Shown: positions 34,722 to 45,985 of the stretch, one piece after another
How positions within the stretch are numbered: the stretch's first letter is position 1
Layout of the letters: each line of letters starts with the position of its first letter
Assembly: GCA_027924585.1 (NCBI GenBank)
Contig: BSBM01000712.1
Span: 5,172,501 to 5,236,500, forward strand
Source: Larix kaempferi
Lineage: Eukaryota > Streptophyta > Pinopsida > Pinales > Pinaceae
Direction of reading: 5' to 3'
Length of the DNA stretch: 64,000 nt
Notes under the pieces: model-generated
What the model saw: only the letters and a program-made list of their open reading frames with translations
Told to the model about the DNA's origin: nothing
Database searches by the model: none
Program-made: the position numbers and the translations under genes

Positions 34722-36282
34722 TGTACCATAGTTGGATTATCTGAAGAGCCGCCATTTGACAAACATGATGAATGTTTGTACTCCCGTGTATCAAATGATC
34801 CAGCATTTGTGCCTAGCCAATTTTGGCTGGTCAATTTTGTTTTTCAGTCAACATGACCATGGCCCCATGGGGTTTGTAATAAAGTGTGCTAGTAGGATTC
34901 TGAGTATCTCGGTTCCCCATGACTTGATTAAGCAACTAAGGTATTCCAGGGAGTTTTTCCCTTGTCAATTATACTTTGCCTATAGCCGAGCTATAATCGA
35001 TGAGGTTTTCTCCCGCTTCCTCCAAAGCTGGAATGCTCGATTTTGAAAATTTTAGCCATGGGGGGTTATTAGAGTCCAACTAATGCATTTAAGCCTACTA
35101 GACACTATTAGAATAGGTTTTGGTCATGTCCTAAGTCTCTAGGACCCTAAGAAAAATTTTCGAAAAAAATTTACCGGGTCATCCGATTTTGGGTTTTTTA
35201 ATTATTTTTAAATTTTAATAAATTTCTCTATAGTTTAAATGGAGAAATTTCAATTTGTAATATGTCAGTCATCCGGGATCCGAATTCAGTGATTGAAGGC
35301 TTGAACCTTAAGCCAAAAATCATTCATGATCCCCGGACCAGCTAACCCTAAGTTTCAGACAATTATTTGGCCTCATAATTAATATTTTCTCAAAAAATCA
35401 AAAAATGAGAAATATTAATTAAAATATTCAAAAAATAATAAATTGGAGATAATTTAAATCTCTCCAAAAGAGGCCAAATTGAATAAAGTAAAAGTCAAAA
35501 TGACATGGCAAAAAGCATTTATGATGATTGGAATCTTCACCCACCTGATTCAGATCAGTTTCGGAGCACTGTGAGTGATCTATAGTTGAGAAATTCGCCC
35601 TCTCCTTTAGCTTGACGTTTTTGTGATGTGGAGGATTGCCATTTGATGGATGGAGTTTACAAGAAGGGATGGGGGGCGCCTTGCCTAGGTGGAGGCCACC
35701 TCTCCACCCTAATTCATTGCAAACTCGAGTTAGTTGGTTTGTTATCACTCCAAGCCACATCTTGATTGGTTGGTGACTGGAATTTGGAGTTTTGTCAAGT
35801 ATTATTGGCTCCCTTAGTGCCAAATTCGAATTAGGGTTTTAGCTTAGTTATTTTGCTATAAAGAGAGGCCATTTTGGCTCTCTTCTCATGGAGATTTGGA
35901 GCATGAACACTTTGCCCAAAAATCATCGTAATATTTGTTTAAGTTTTGAATAAATCAGTGACTTTGGAGGTCCATACAAGAGCTTTGGGGTTGTCTTTCA
36001 CATTGCTTGGTGACATCTTTCTCACCTTATTCCTTATTTCAAGCTTTTCATTATTTAGTATATGTTCTATAATTCTTAGAAATGTACTATTCGGTTTGGC
36101 TTGTTTAATGTTGAAGGGTTTTGCAAGATTCACACAAGGTGGAGAATGACTTGGAGATCAAGTTACTCTTTACCCATCAATGGTTATTAGCACCTAATCG
36201 AATTTTCTTGCAGGTTCCCAAAGGGCTTTCTTATCTCAAGAGAAGAAACAATTAGAGGAGACTTGCCTCTTCCTCCATCAGC
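34722..36282 (+). repeat. LTR of family Q, copy 1 (probable 5' LTR of the following gag-protease element)
   Basis: It starts TGTACCATAGTTGGATT, matching the TG start of copy 2 at 51714. The first 700 bp are about 93-95% identical to 51714-52440; the rest is more diverged. A TATA box (GCTATAAAGAGAGG) lies near 35857 and AATAAAT near 35949. The 3' boundary at a CA near 36282 is a guess. Confidence 0.65.
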
Positions 36283-36349
36283 AAATTTTTTATCAATCTT
36301 GGTTACTTGGTCCTAAGGCTTATTTTCCTCAAGCCCCTCTCCATCTTTA

Positions 36350-36645
36350 GCTTTCCTCATTCGCTCTTCCACCCTAGGTCTCTTTTTTCTCTTTGCTTTT
36401 CGTTTTTGCCCATCTCTCCATTCGTCCTACCTTTTTCTCCCTAAGCCTAGCTTCATCCTACCTCATTTGTGGCCTCTTTTCCACTCTTTTTTGCCTCCTA
36501 CATCCTCACCTTGCTCCCAATCTTTTTCCCTCACCACACCATTTGTTTTTGTCTTCCTTAGCTCCTCTCGACAATCCTCTTCTAGCTTCCATTTCTCCCT
36601 CTCGTCCCTCTCCAAAAGAGCCCTAAAAACACAAAAAACGAATTG
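36350..36645 (+). repeat. Pyrimidine-rich leader segment
   Basis: CT-rich sequence (CTCTCTCCATTCGTCC, TTTTTCTCCC, CTCCCTCTCGTCC) between the family Q LTR and gag. A comparable block occurs at 53530-53900 after the other family Q copy, so it is a shared leader feature and not a coding exon. Confidence 0.6.
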
Positions 36646-36970
36646 CTTAAGTTAATAGTTAGTCTCATGTTAGCATTTCTTGTTTGCTTAGTTAATTTGT
36701 TTCATTGGATTTAGTATTAACTCGCATGCATTTGTATAATTGCTCTACTTGTCATCTAGTTTACATTTGCATTAGTTTAGCTTGCATTCGTTTGCTTGCC
36801 ATCTTAGTTTAGTTTCCTTTTGTTTGATTTGGATTAACTATAATGGGTGCCTTGAAGTGGTTTTATGTGTAGGTGTGCAAGAGGAAAACCTCTTAAGCAA
36901 AAGCAAGAATATTTGAAACACAAAAGCTTCACCTTTAGATTTCTCCCAAATCCTTGGTGCCCCCCATGAT

Positions 36971-39241
36971 ATGCCCGACAAGTATTTTGAAAAGATCCCT
37001 AAGTTCAATGGGAACTGTGCGACCTCCATTGAGGACCACATTGAAAATGTTTGGGCTCACATGGAAGCTTATGGGGCTGAAGAAGAAGATGTGTATATGA
37101 GGGGTCTTTTTGCATCCTTGGAGGGTGATGCTCATAAAAGGTTTGACCATTTGCCTGCATCGTCAGTCACAGTATATGATGCTTTCACCGACAAACTTAA
37201 ACATGAGTGGTCAGTCAAGTTAGATGGTCATTTCCTTTTAAACCAACTGTTTGAAATCAAGAAGAAAGAAAACGAGTTTGTCCATGAATTTAACCTTTGC
37301 TTTGATTAGATAGTGGCCAACATTCCAGATAACATTAGGCCTCATGAGGAAGCTGTATTAATTCATTACCTCAATGCATTTGAGGGCTACCTTGTTTACC
37401 ACCTTAAAGATAAAGATCCCGGTGATTTAAAAGAAGCACAAGATAATGCTAGGAAGGCTGAGGCGAATGCTGCTATCATGGGGAAGAAAAATTTCTTTGA
37501 CCTAATCAGTGACTCGTCTTCTAGATCTGACCCTAAGTTTAAAAAAGGGAAAGAACCAAGTTAGGATCCCAACAATATGATGGAAAGCATGCGTGAAATG
37601 ATGAAAAGCTTAACTCTCCTGACTAGGGATCTAGCTAAGAGCAAAGAGTCGGAAAGGTATAGGCAACCTTATGGCCAGAAACCGTATTGGAACCAACTAA
37701 AAAGGCCCAATGAGGGTGATAGAAGAAACCCTGTGAGCCAAACCTCACCTGAACCTCCTGGTATTAACTGGTCAAAAGAGCAAAAAGTGGATGATCCTGA
37801 GTATCCCACTCATGGTGAAGATACTCAAGATTCTCCAAAGAACATTAACTGGGTTGATAACTTAGATTTTGACAATGACTTTGGAAGAATATTGTTTGAA
37901 GAAGATCTTGTAGAAGAACCCAGTCCTAGTTTTCTCATTTATGCCATTGAACAGCCTGAAAGTAGTGGCCAAGCTCCTTTTAGAATCTATCAACGGAGAA
38001 AGGATGGCCAAAATCCTACCCCTTTTCTCGAAAGAAAGAGTAGTGATCTGCCTAGCCCAGTGAGTGAGCCAGTTCCTCTCCCTGAGTTTGACTTTGATAT
38101 CAACATTGAGAGAGAATTGGATAAAGTTATGCATAACATTCCACTTACTGAATTAATGACAATCCCATCAATCAAAGAGAAAGTGGTAGAATTCTTCAAG
38201 AGTATCCCTGAAACTATCACAAGTAATGGTGAAGGTCCATCTCTTCCAGACTCAGCACCTAGTGCTATGGTTGAGGAAGAGGAGGATCCTCCCATTAACA
38301 TCCAAACTGCTTTATACGAGAGGAAGAATGGTGGCCACCAACCTTTTTATCTTACACTCCGTATTGGTGACACCCTTTTTCATAACTGTATGTTGGACTC
38401 AGGTGCTTCCATGAATGTCATGCCTTTGCAAGTTATGGAAGCCATGGGATTGAAAATAACTAGGCCTTATGGGAAGGTCTGTGGAATTGATTCTAGACCA
38501 GTTCAAGTTTTTGGCTTAATAAAGAACTTAAGAGCGGACTTGTTTTCATGCCCTGATATATCCATGCTAATGGACATAGTAGTCATAGATCTACCTCCAG
38601 TATACAGAATTCTTTTGTGTAGAAAGTGGTCTGCTGGACTAGGGGGACATCTTCAAATGGACTTGTCATACGCTACTATCCCCAACTCTGATGGGTCATT
38701 GGTTAAGATATATCGGGAGCCATTTTACAATGGTCACCTCGAAAGTTATGAGGATGGTGTAAGGAACACTTATGGAAAGGGTGAGTTACTGCCTGAGGGC
38801 GCCTTTATGGTCATGGGTAGCCATAATGAGGATTCTAGTACAGGAAGAAATGAGATTTGGATATCTTTTGGAGATGATAGTTCTTCTGAGGAAGAAAGGG
38901 AAAGAGCTATTGTTGCTAGAGAAATGAACCTTGATTTGCTTCGTGAAGAAGTGTCGGAAGAAATTAGAGCTTTGAACCAACTTAGTGATGTGGAGCCATT
39001 AAATAATCAACTTGAGGCCATCACTGAAACAAACAACTCTGAGACAAATTTAGATCAAATAAGAAGGGGTGCGCGTATACCTAGAACGGTTAATGAATGG
39101 CTTGCATTGGTTGATCATAACATGGAGAGACAAAGGCAAGGGCTTGATCACATCATTCCTTGGGAAAACAACAATGAAGGGACACATCCTTCCCATGATG
39201 AGGGAAGTGATGAAGACATAACTGAGTTATCATTTTACTGA
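36971..39241 (+). pseudogene. Ty3/gypsy gag-protease frame
   Basis: One frame is interrupted by TAG at 37307-37309 and TAG at 37562-37564. The N-terminus is a gypsy Gag capsid (FNGNCATSIEDHIENVWAHM, FASLEGDAHKRFDHLP, LNQLFEIKKKENEFVHEF). A long acidic linker follows. The retroviral-type aspartic protease comes last, with active-site MLDSGASMNVMP near 38390-38420 and the downstream DIVVIDLPP and SAGLGGHLQMDLSYATIP blocks. No RT of the same lineage follows; 23 bp downstream begins a frame of a different gypsy lineage. Gag would assemble particles and the protease would mature them. Confidence 0.88.
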
Positions 39242-39354
39242 TGTTCCTGATCACGTATCTCATATGTCCTTGGAAGATGGAATTTTAAGACAAGTGAATG
39301 ACAACTCTATGAGTTGGCAAGAACATGCCTTGATACATGATGCTCCTGGAGAAG

Positions 39355-39985
39355 AGTTCTCATTGAAGTGTCACAATGTGCGTATCTCTCTGGAAGATTA
39401 TAACCTGCGCTCTGACATGTTTGCCTTGTCCCTAGGCGGATGTGATGTGGTTTTGGGCATTCAGTGGTTACGCACACTTGGCCCCATCTTATGGGATTTT
39501 GCTAAACTTTGGATGCAGTTTTCAGTCAATGGGAAACAACACAAATTTAAGGGCTTACAACAAGGGTCTCTCCGCATCATCAGTTCACATCGCCTGGAAA
39601 AGATCCTTAAGAAGAATTCACATAGTGCCATCGCTCAACTCCATTCCATTCAGATGCACCCATCAACGGTCTCCCCTACTTCCTTGGATAGATATGCAGG
39701 TGTCTTTACTGAACCAATGGGCTTGTCGCCTTCAAGAGACCTTTCCGGTAAGAATTTAGCCGCATCTACATCTCAGCAAGAAATGATGGCTATTTTGCAT
39801 GCAGTACAGAAGTGGCAGCCATACCTATTAGGGAATTATTTCTGCATCAAGACTAATCTCCAGATTCTGGAAAATTTCCTGGAACAATGGGTCTCCTCTC
39901 CAACACACCTGAAATGGGTTATCCAACTCATGGGTTATGCCTATGCGATCACTTACAAGAAGGGTAAGGACAATATGGTGGCAGA
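39355..39985 (+). pseudogene. Second gypsy frame: protease end and RNase H, RT missing
   Basis: The frame starts in the protease-to-RT region of a chromovirus-like gypsy (LGGCDVVLGIQWLRTLGPIL, FAKLWMQFSVNGK) and proceeds to FTEPMGLSPSR. It then jumps near 39737-39742 directly to RNase H (LSGKNLAAST, QQEMMAILHAVQKWQPYLLG, YKKGKDNMVAD). The whole RT palm and fingers, normally over a kilobase, are absent, yet the frame stays open across the junction. A solo LTR interrupts it at 39985, and it resumes at 41993. Confidence 0.88.
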
Positions 39986-41992
39986 TGTAATGTCCCTTGT
40001 TAGGAATTTTATTAAAATGGCAATTTTTCACTTTTTTTTCCTAGTTCGACCTTTGACTAGTTTTGAGCTCTAGGTCTCCAAATTGCTCCAATTGCTTCCA
40101 AATCTTCTGAGAAGGTATCTGGATGATGTTAGAACATAAATATGTGTTTCAGGGATGCTTTTGGACCTTTAAAATACTTATGCAAACCCTCTTTCAATTC
40201 TATGCAATGGAGGGAACTTTACTAGTAATTTCCCTTTGACTAGTATTGGTCTCTAGGTCTCAAATTGGCTCCAAATGCCTTCAAATCTTCAAGGAAAGTG
40301 TATGAATGATATTAGGACTTGAATATGATGTTCAGGAATGAGATATAACCCTCAAAAGACTTCTGCAAACTTGATTTATATTCTAGTCAATGTATGGGAT
40401 TTTAACTAGTAATTTGTGCATCAAATCCCCCCTGGGTAACATTGAAAATGGCCTCCCAAATGCTTCCAAAATCCCTGGAATTTATGAACAGAGGTAGGGA
40501 ATGTATTAAGGATGTTATTAAGGTCTCATGTGCACCATTAATTGATTATTATATCTGTTCCAACCCTCTCCCATTCAGCTGCAAAAATCACCCATTCGAC
40601 CCTTGGGGAAATGGCACTATTTCTTCTCCCAATGCAATTAAACTGAGTAAAAATACTTCAAATGCTCAAGTACAGTACATAAAACTTGTAAAATACATCC
40701 ATGGAAGTCCATTAATCACAAATGTATCAGAGAATCATCCATTCATTCGAAATCATCAGCATTACATTGGTTCACAACAAGGTAGTGGGGAAATGGCACT
40801 GTTCTTTCATTAAAAATGAGATTTATACATTTCTACTTGGAATTTCGACCTGAAACTTTCTAGAGATGAAGAACAGAGTATTTAATTCATATTACAAAAT
40901 AAATGGGGAATTAGAAGCTCCCCCAAAGAGTACAATAGCTCACCAAAAACGCCCTCCCTCAAGGATCAAGAATATGCCATCAAAACTGGAAATGGTTGAA
41001 GGAGTGAGCTGCAATAGAAGAAACCATGAGTTGCCCTGTAGCTTACACCTGCAAATAAAGACTCCATTAAAGCTCCAAATGAAAGGTCTGAATAGCCTTT
41101 CCAATTACCAACTTGGATGGGAATCTTTCACCCTCGAAATTGGCTAAGGCAAGAAACTATCCACTAGCTCTCCCTCTTCACAAATGCAATTGCAAATTCT
41201 ACAAATGATCAAAAGCTGGTTTCATTCTTTGTTATTGACATTTATAAACTTCTAATGTCCTCCATGGGTCGAATTCCTTCCAAGAGACTCATGCCAACTC
41301 AAGTTGGGAAGAAATTCCAAAGAATGTCACTTGTACAACAATTCCTAGTTTCCCACTTCCACCAAATCATATGTGGAAGCATCTTAGCTTCCCTAACTCC
41401 CTTGAGCGCCCTCTTGGAGGCTATTTTTAGCCCTGACATGTCATATATGTCATATGTCATCCTTTAGGTCTAATTTGTGTCATAGGTGTCATAGCATCTT
41501 CATCATTGTTGTCATAGAGCTAGGGAATCTAGCCCAAGTGTCCCACTAGCTCCAAATTGCCTCTTCCTCTTCCATGGGAGTTACTCTTCCTCTATATTTC
41601 GACCTTGGATGAGTCATGCCATGAATAATACCTTTTGAACTCCCCCAAGTATGTTACCATTCACCTTGAATTCGAATTGGTGAGAGAATGATGCCAATAG
41701 CCATATGTGGGTCTCACTTCCTCCATGTGTCTTCATGATCAAATGCCACTTTGATTTTCACTTGTATATATTTATTTAGATCCTTTATTAAATATTTATG
41801 CCATTCTAATATTCAAACATCATTTATTATCCCCCTTATTCCAAATCCCAAGGCTTCCACCCCAAACATAGGAAACTAGTCATTTTCCTCATTGGCAATT
41901 ATTTGACCCTTAACATCAATTTGACAAACTCTAATGAATATGGTCAATGTGATCAGGCCATTGTGACCCAATGCCAAATTTGGGACATGACA
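39986..41992. mobile_element. Solo LTR of 2007 bp
   Basis: It starts TGTAATGTCCC and ends GGGACATGACA (near-inverted termini), flanked by a perfect 5-bp duplication GCAGA (39981-39985 and 41993-41997). Removing it and one duplication rejoins RNase H to the integrase region of the gypsy frame. No internal coding domain is visible. It most likely arose by recombination between two LTRs of a complete element. Short open frames inside it are not called. Confidence 0.88.
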
Positions 41993-42706
41993 GCAGATGC
42001 TCCTTTTCGCACATTTGATGACCCAGTTTCTCTTACAGCTATTTCTCTGCTTGTTCCAAATTGGTTGCAAACTATTCAACAGGGTTATCTCTTCTATGAA
42101 CTCCATGATTTTTCATCAGCAGGGCACTCTGGGTTCCTCAAAATGTATGACCGGGAACACTGTAACTTCTTTTGGCAGGGACTGAAAATGACAATTCAAC
42201 AGATGGTGGCTGACTGTGATACTTGCCAGGGCAACAAGGGTGAAACGACACTCCTTTCGGGACTGCTCGAACCCTTGCCCATCCCTGCACAGATTTGGAC
42301 AACTATTTCTATGGATTTCCTAGAAGCGCTCCAGTGGTACAATACCACATCTAAAAGGACACCATATGAAGTAGTCTATGGACAGGCACCGCCAGTTCTT
42401 CTTCCATACACCCTCAGCAGCTCCCCAGTTCAGGCAATTGACTCGGTTCTTCGAAACCGCAATCAGATTCTTCTCATTCTGCAAGACAATCTTCACATGG
42501 CAAGAATTCGACTGAAACAACAAGCCGATCAGCACCGTTCTGAGCGCACTTTTCACGCAGCTAATATGGTTCTTCTTCGTCTACAGCCTTGTAGGCAACC
42601 CTCCCTCAAACTCAAAAGGCGTCAGTGGCCCGGAATGCAACCCGATGATGCTACAGGGGAACCACTCCTTCAGATTCTGCATCAATTTCCACATCTAAAG
42701 CTTTGA
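41993..42706 (+). pseudogene. Second gypsy frame: integrase with catalytic core deleted
   Basis: An HHCC finger (SAGHSGFLKMYDREHC, MVADCDTCQGNKG) leads to the first core motif region, TTISMDFLEAL. At about 42322-42333 the frame jumps to QWYNTTSKRTPYEVVYGQAPP, the end of the core, without the stretch that would hold the rest of the DDE triad. The C-terminal part (HMARIRLKQQADQHRSER) then continues to the stop. The reading frame is open across the deletion. The product would be catalytically dead. Confidence 0.88.
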
Positions 42707-42718
42707 GGATAAAGTTTT

Positions 42719-42735
42719 TTCTAAAGGAGAGGGGA
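42719..42735 (+). promoter_or_regulatory. Polypurine tract of the second gypsy element
   Basis: The purine run AAAGGAGAGGGGA immediately precedes the TGTTAGG start of the LTR at 42736. Confidence 0.8.
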
Positions 42736-43243
42736 TGTTAGGAACCCATGTCAACCCTTCTATTTACTTTGTTAGTATATTGTTGTTGGACGCATATGCT
42801 ATGTAAGTCGTCCCGTAGTATTTGTTGATCCATAGTTTGTCTTATTGTTGTTGGACGCATATGCTTTGTAAGTCGTCCCATAGTAATTGTTGATCTATAG
42901 TTTGTATTGGCCCATGGTTTGTATTGACACATGGTATTGACCCATGGTATTGGCGCCTAGACTTAGTATATAAGTATGTGTTGAGACCAATGAAGGTACC
43001 GTGAAGTTATTTGTATTGAGCTTGCTCAAAGGAGGTTGCTCCCTCGAAGTGGCCTGCGATCAATAAAAGCGATTCTGAGTTCTGTTATCTCGCATATTCT
43101 CATTAATTAATTGTTGCGGGTTCTTCACAACTGAGTAGAGTGCATCTCACCCTCTACTCCATACTGATGCCTATGCAGCTAATGTACCTCCATGTAAGGC
43201 ATCTGAACCATGGAGAACATCCCAACGTTACCACAATCTAACA
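42736..43243 (+). repeat. 3' LTR of the second gypsy element (508 bp)
   Basis: Starts TGTTAGGAACCC and ends ACAATCTAACA (TGTTAG/CTAACA inverted ends). A TATA-like TAGTATATAAG lies near 42965 and AATAAA near 43062. Two tandem 65-bp units sit in the U3 part (from 42780 and 42845). No matching 5' LTR is present upstream, so the element is truncated or chimeric on its 5' side. Confidence 0.82.
42780..42909 (+). repeat. Two 65-bp tandem units in the LTR U3
   Basis: Each unit contains TGTTGTTGGACGCATATGCT, GTAAGTCGTCCC and TTGTTGATC.ATAG. U3 tandem repeats often act as enhancers in LTR elements; that role is inferred. Confidence 0.85.
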
Positions 43244-44535
43244 TTATTGTGCCATGGGGTCATGCTAGTGAAGAGAAATAATACCTCCTAGCCCCACCAT
43301 GTGCTCCTAGTCACTTGTCCATGTCTTATGTTGTGGCTCCATGCTATCTAGCCACCCCCCATGTGTGACGTCACCCCTCCTAGAGACATTTTAGCTATGA
43401 CGTCACCCTCTATTTGAGTGATCCATGTGTTATATTGTATTGGCTCATCTTAGCCATTGATTACATTGTTATATCTTTTGATCTCAACCACTAGTCTTCA
43501 AAAGTGGTTTAGGGTTTTGGTCTTTCTATCCTATAAAAGGAAGAGACCCCCTCATTGTAAAGGCACCTTTGGAGCTCTTGAAGATTGGAATAAAATACTA
43601 TTTTGTGGATCTACTTCTCTTGTCTTGATGGATTCTTTTGCAAGTTGAATATACAATATTTTTCTTGTGTATCATTGTGGTTCTTGGGGTTTCAATTTGT
43701 ATTCTACAGGGAAGGCTGAATTGGTGGAGAGGAGGACGACTTCAAGGGAGGCTATTGTGGGAAAACCCCATATCTTGCTTTGGTTTGGTCTTTGGTTGAA
43801 GGGAGTATCATTATTGTATCCTTGTGATATAGTTGATGCTTTCTACTTTATATTTTCATCATTTTCATCATTTTCATCATTCTTTTGCTAGGCATTGTTT
43901 CTCATTAGATCTTGTCTTGGAGGAGGAGGACGATTTGGTCATCTGTGAAGGAGGACGATTTGGCTTGGAGCTCTAGATCTCACTCTTGAATATACACACA
44001 AGGAAAAGGTTATCAATTTGCAAAGTGGCCACAAGCATTAGAGGTATGCTCTACAAGGTATGTACCTAGATCCATTCTTTCTTCTTCATTGGTCATAAAA
44101 ACCCTAACAATTAAAACCCTCATTTTACATTTTTTTAGATCTACTTGGATCTAGCTTGCTCTTGAGTATAAAACTAAAAACCCACCTTGGTATTAATCAC
44201 AGTAACCCCAATCTATAATTTGGTGGTGATTGGACTTCATTTTACCCATTTCCCGAGGCACTTAGCCCTCTTTGAGTGAAGTCGCATTCCTTGAGGGAGG
44301 CAAGTTTGTTAGTTCCAAGACGTGGGTAGGTGAGATTGTTGCTTCATTGGATAGATCAACCCCTAAAACCTACCCCTAGTGCTTCACCTTGTTGATTTTC
44401 ACCTTGTGGGCCCCATTCCTCATTTTGAGGGTTGTGCCCCATTTGGATCACTTGGTGATGCATTAGATCTATGGAGATCTAGCCATGGCTTGTGCTTGAC
44501 ATTTAAACCCACCTTGATAATCATTGTAATCATCC
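43244..44535 (+). repeat. LTR-like repeat family P, copy 2
   Basis: Collinear with 33421-34715, including the CCTATAAAAGG TATA box (43531) and AATAAA. It begins immediately after the gypsy LTR end at 43243. After about 44535 it continues into AATCTATAATTTGGTGG sequence that resembles its own earlier phrase at 44214. Confidence 0.72.
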
Positions 44536-45985
44536 CAATCTATAATTTGGTGGACATCCGGCTCCATTTGGCCCTTGATCTAAGGCACTAGTCATCCTTG
44601 GAGCAATTCACACTCCTTGGGTAGGTGACCATTTGCTAGATCCCATACTTGGGTATTGCTAATTCCTTCTCAATTCATAGATCCATGCTATAGCATACCC
44701 CCTAGTACCATCTCATTTTGATTTTGACCTAGTGGACCCTATTTGGACCATTTTCCACTTTTTAAGGGTGGGCCCCACTTGGATCTATAAGTTTGGTACT
44801 AGATCTATCTAGATCTACTAATTTAACTTCATAAGTGGCCTTAATCTATCATTTGTTGAACCATTTGTCACTTCCTAAGCCTCTTCAACCAAATCCTAAC
44901 TCTTTGGGTCCACTTATTCATCTTAGATCTAGATCTTGTTTCATCTTGGTCTCCTACTCTTTCATCGTCACATTTCCCTAGGAGGTCTAGATTGAGTTCG
45001 CTAGCCTTCATTGGCTAAGCTAGGGTCTCCCCCTTGGTCTTGTTAAGGCTTGACCTAAAGTGAAGAGTGCCTCGATTATCGTGACACCCAGCTTGCATTG
45101 GGAACCGTGGCATCTCTCGGGTCACCTCTTTAGTTGTCTACAACTCTACCATCCTGGATAGGATACCTTTAGAGACAACTACAAGTTGTGTGATAACAAT
45201 CCCCAAACACCACATCACATCATTTGTTTATTACATCAAGATTTGGCTTTAAACAAAAGAAGCCATCAACATGAAATGAAATCTATTATAATGCTCATGC
45301 AAGAGGAGGAAGACGAACTAAAACCTATATAAGGGTTTTCTCTATCCTTCATTTCTCATGGTTGGATTTGGGGAGAAATCCCATTGAGCCTAACTGAATA
45401 TCTATCGGTTTTTGTGGATGGTGAATCAAAGCATTCTCTCTTGAATAGTATTGTGTTCTCATGTTTTTCTCGTGGATGGAATCTTCAAATGACAATGGTT
45501 TTGGTTTAATGGAATAAGTCTTTCTTCTTCTTCATTGTGGTGGTTGTCTATTGGAAGTGTTAAGTTGTAGTGCGTATCTCAAATATTGGTTATATGCTCT
45601 CTTATCCCTTGCATGGCAATTATCCTCCCAAAACTATTTGAAAACAACTAATCTAGGGTTTTCCCTTGTTAGATTTCTTAAATTTGAGAAGCAATTAGAG
45701 TGTGATTAGTATTTGTAATCTTTCAGCCCTAATCCTTCTAATTTTTCCTTAAAATCCTTCATATGAACCTTGGTTGACCCCATTTTCCCAATGGATAAGA
45801 CACTAGTCTCCAATCCATTCATCCTTATTTCTCATTTCCTATCATAAACCATTTTGCTAGAACTATCTCTTCATTTCACCTTGAACATCATTGAAAGCTT
45901 TAGCAATCCTATCCTAGGTAAGCATCCCTTGAGTTGGAAAAGAGCCAACCTAAAGTTCAGAAGAGGATTTGGTGTTGTGACATCG
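44536..45985 (+). other. Non-coding LTR-derived sequence
   Basis: Upstream half unassigned. From about 45320 it matches the gag-only family LTR seen at 23516-24149, including a TATA-like CCTATATAAGGG near 45328 and the U5 phrase CCTATCCTAGG ... TTGAGTTGGAAAAGAGCC near 45910. No coding frame. Confidence 0.6.

Noticed and set aside
40442-41147. Short plus-strand frames inside the solo LTR
   Set aside because: LTR sequence with exact boundaries and target duplication; no protein motif.
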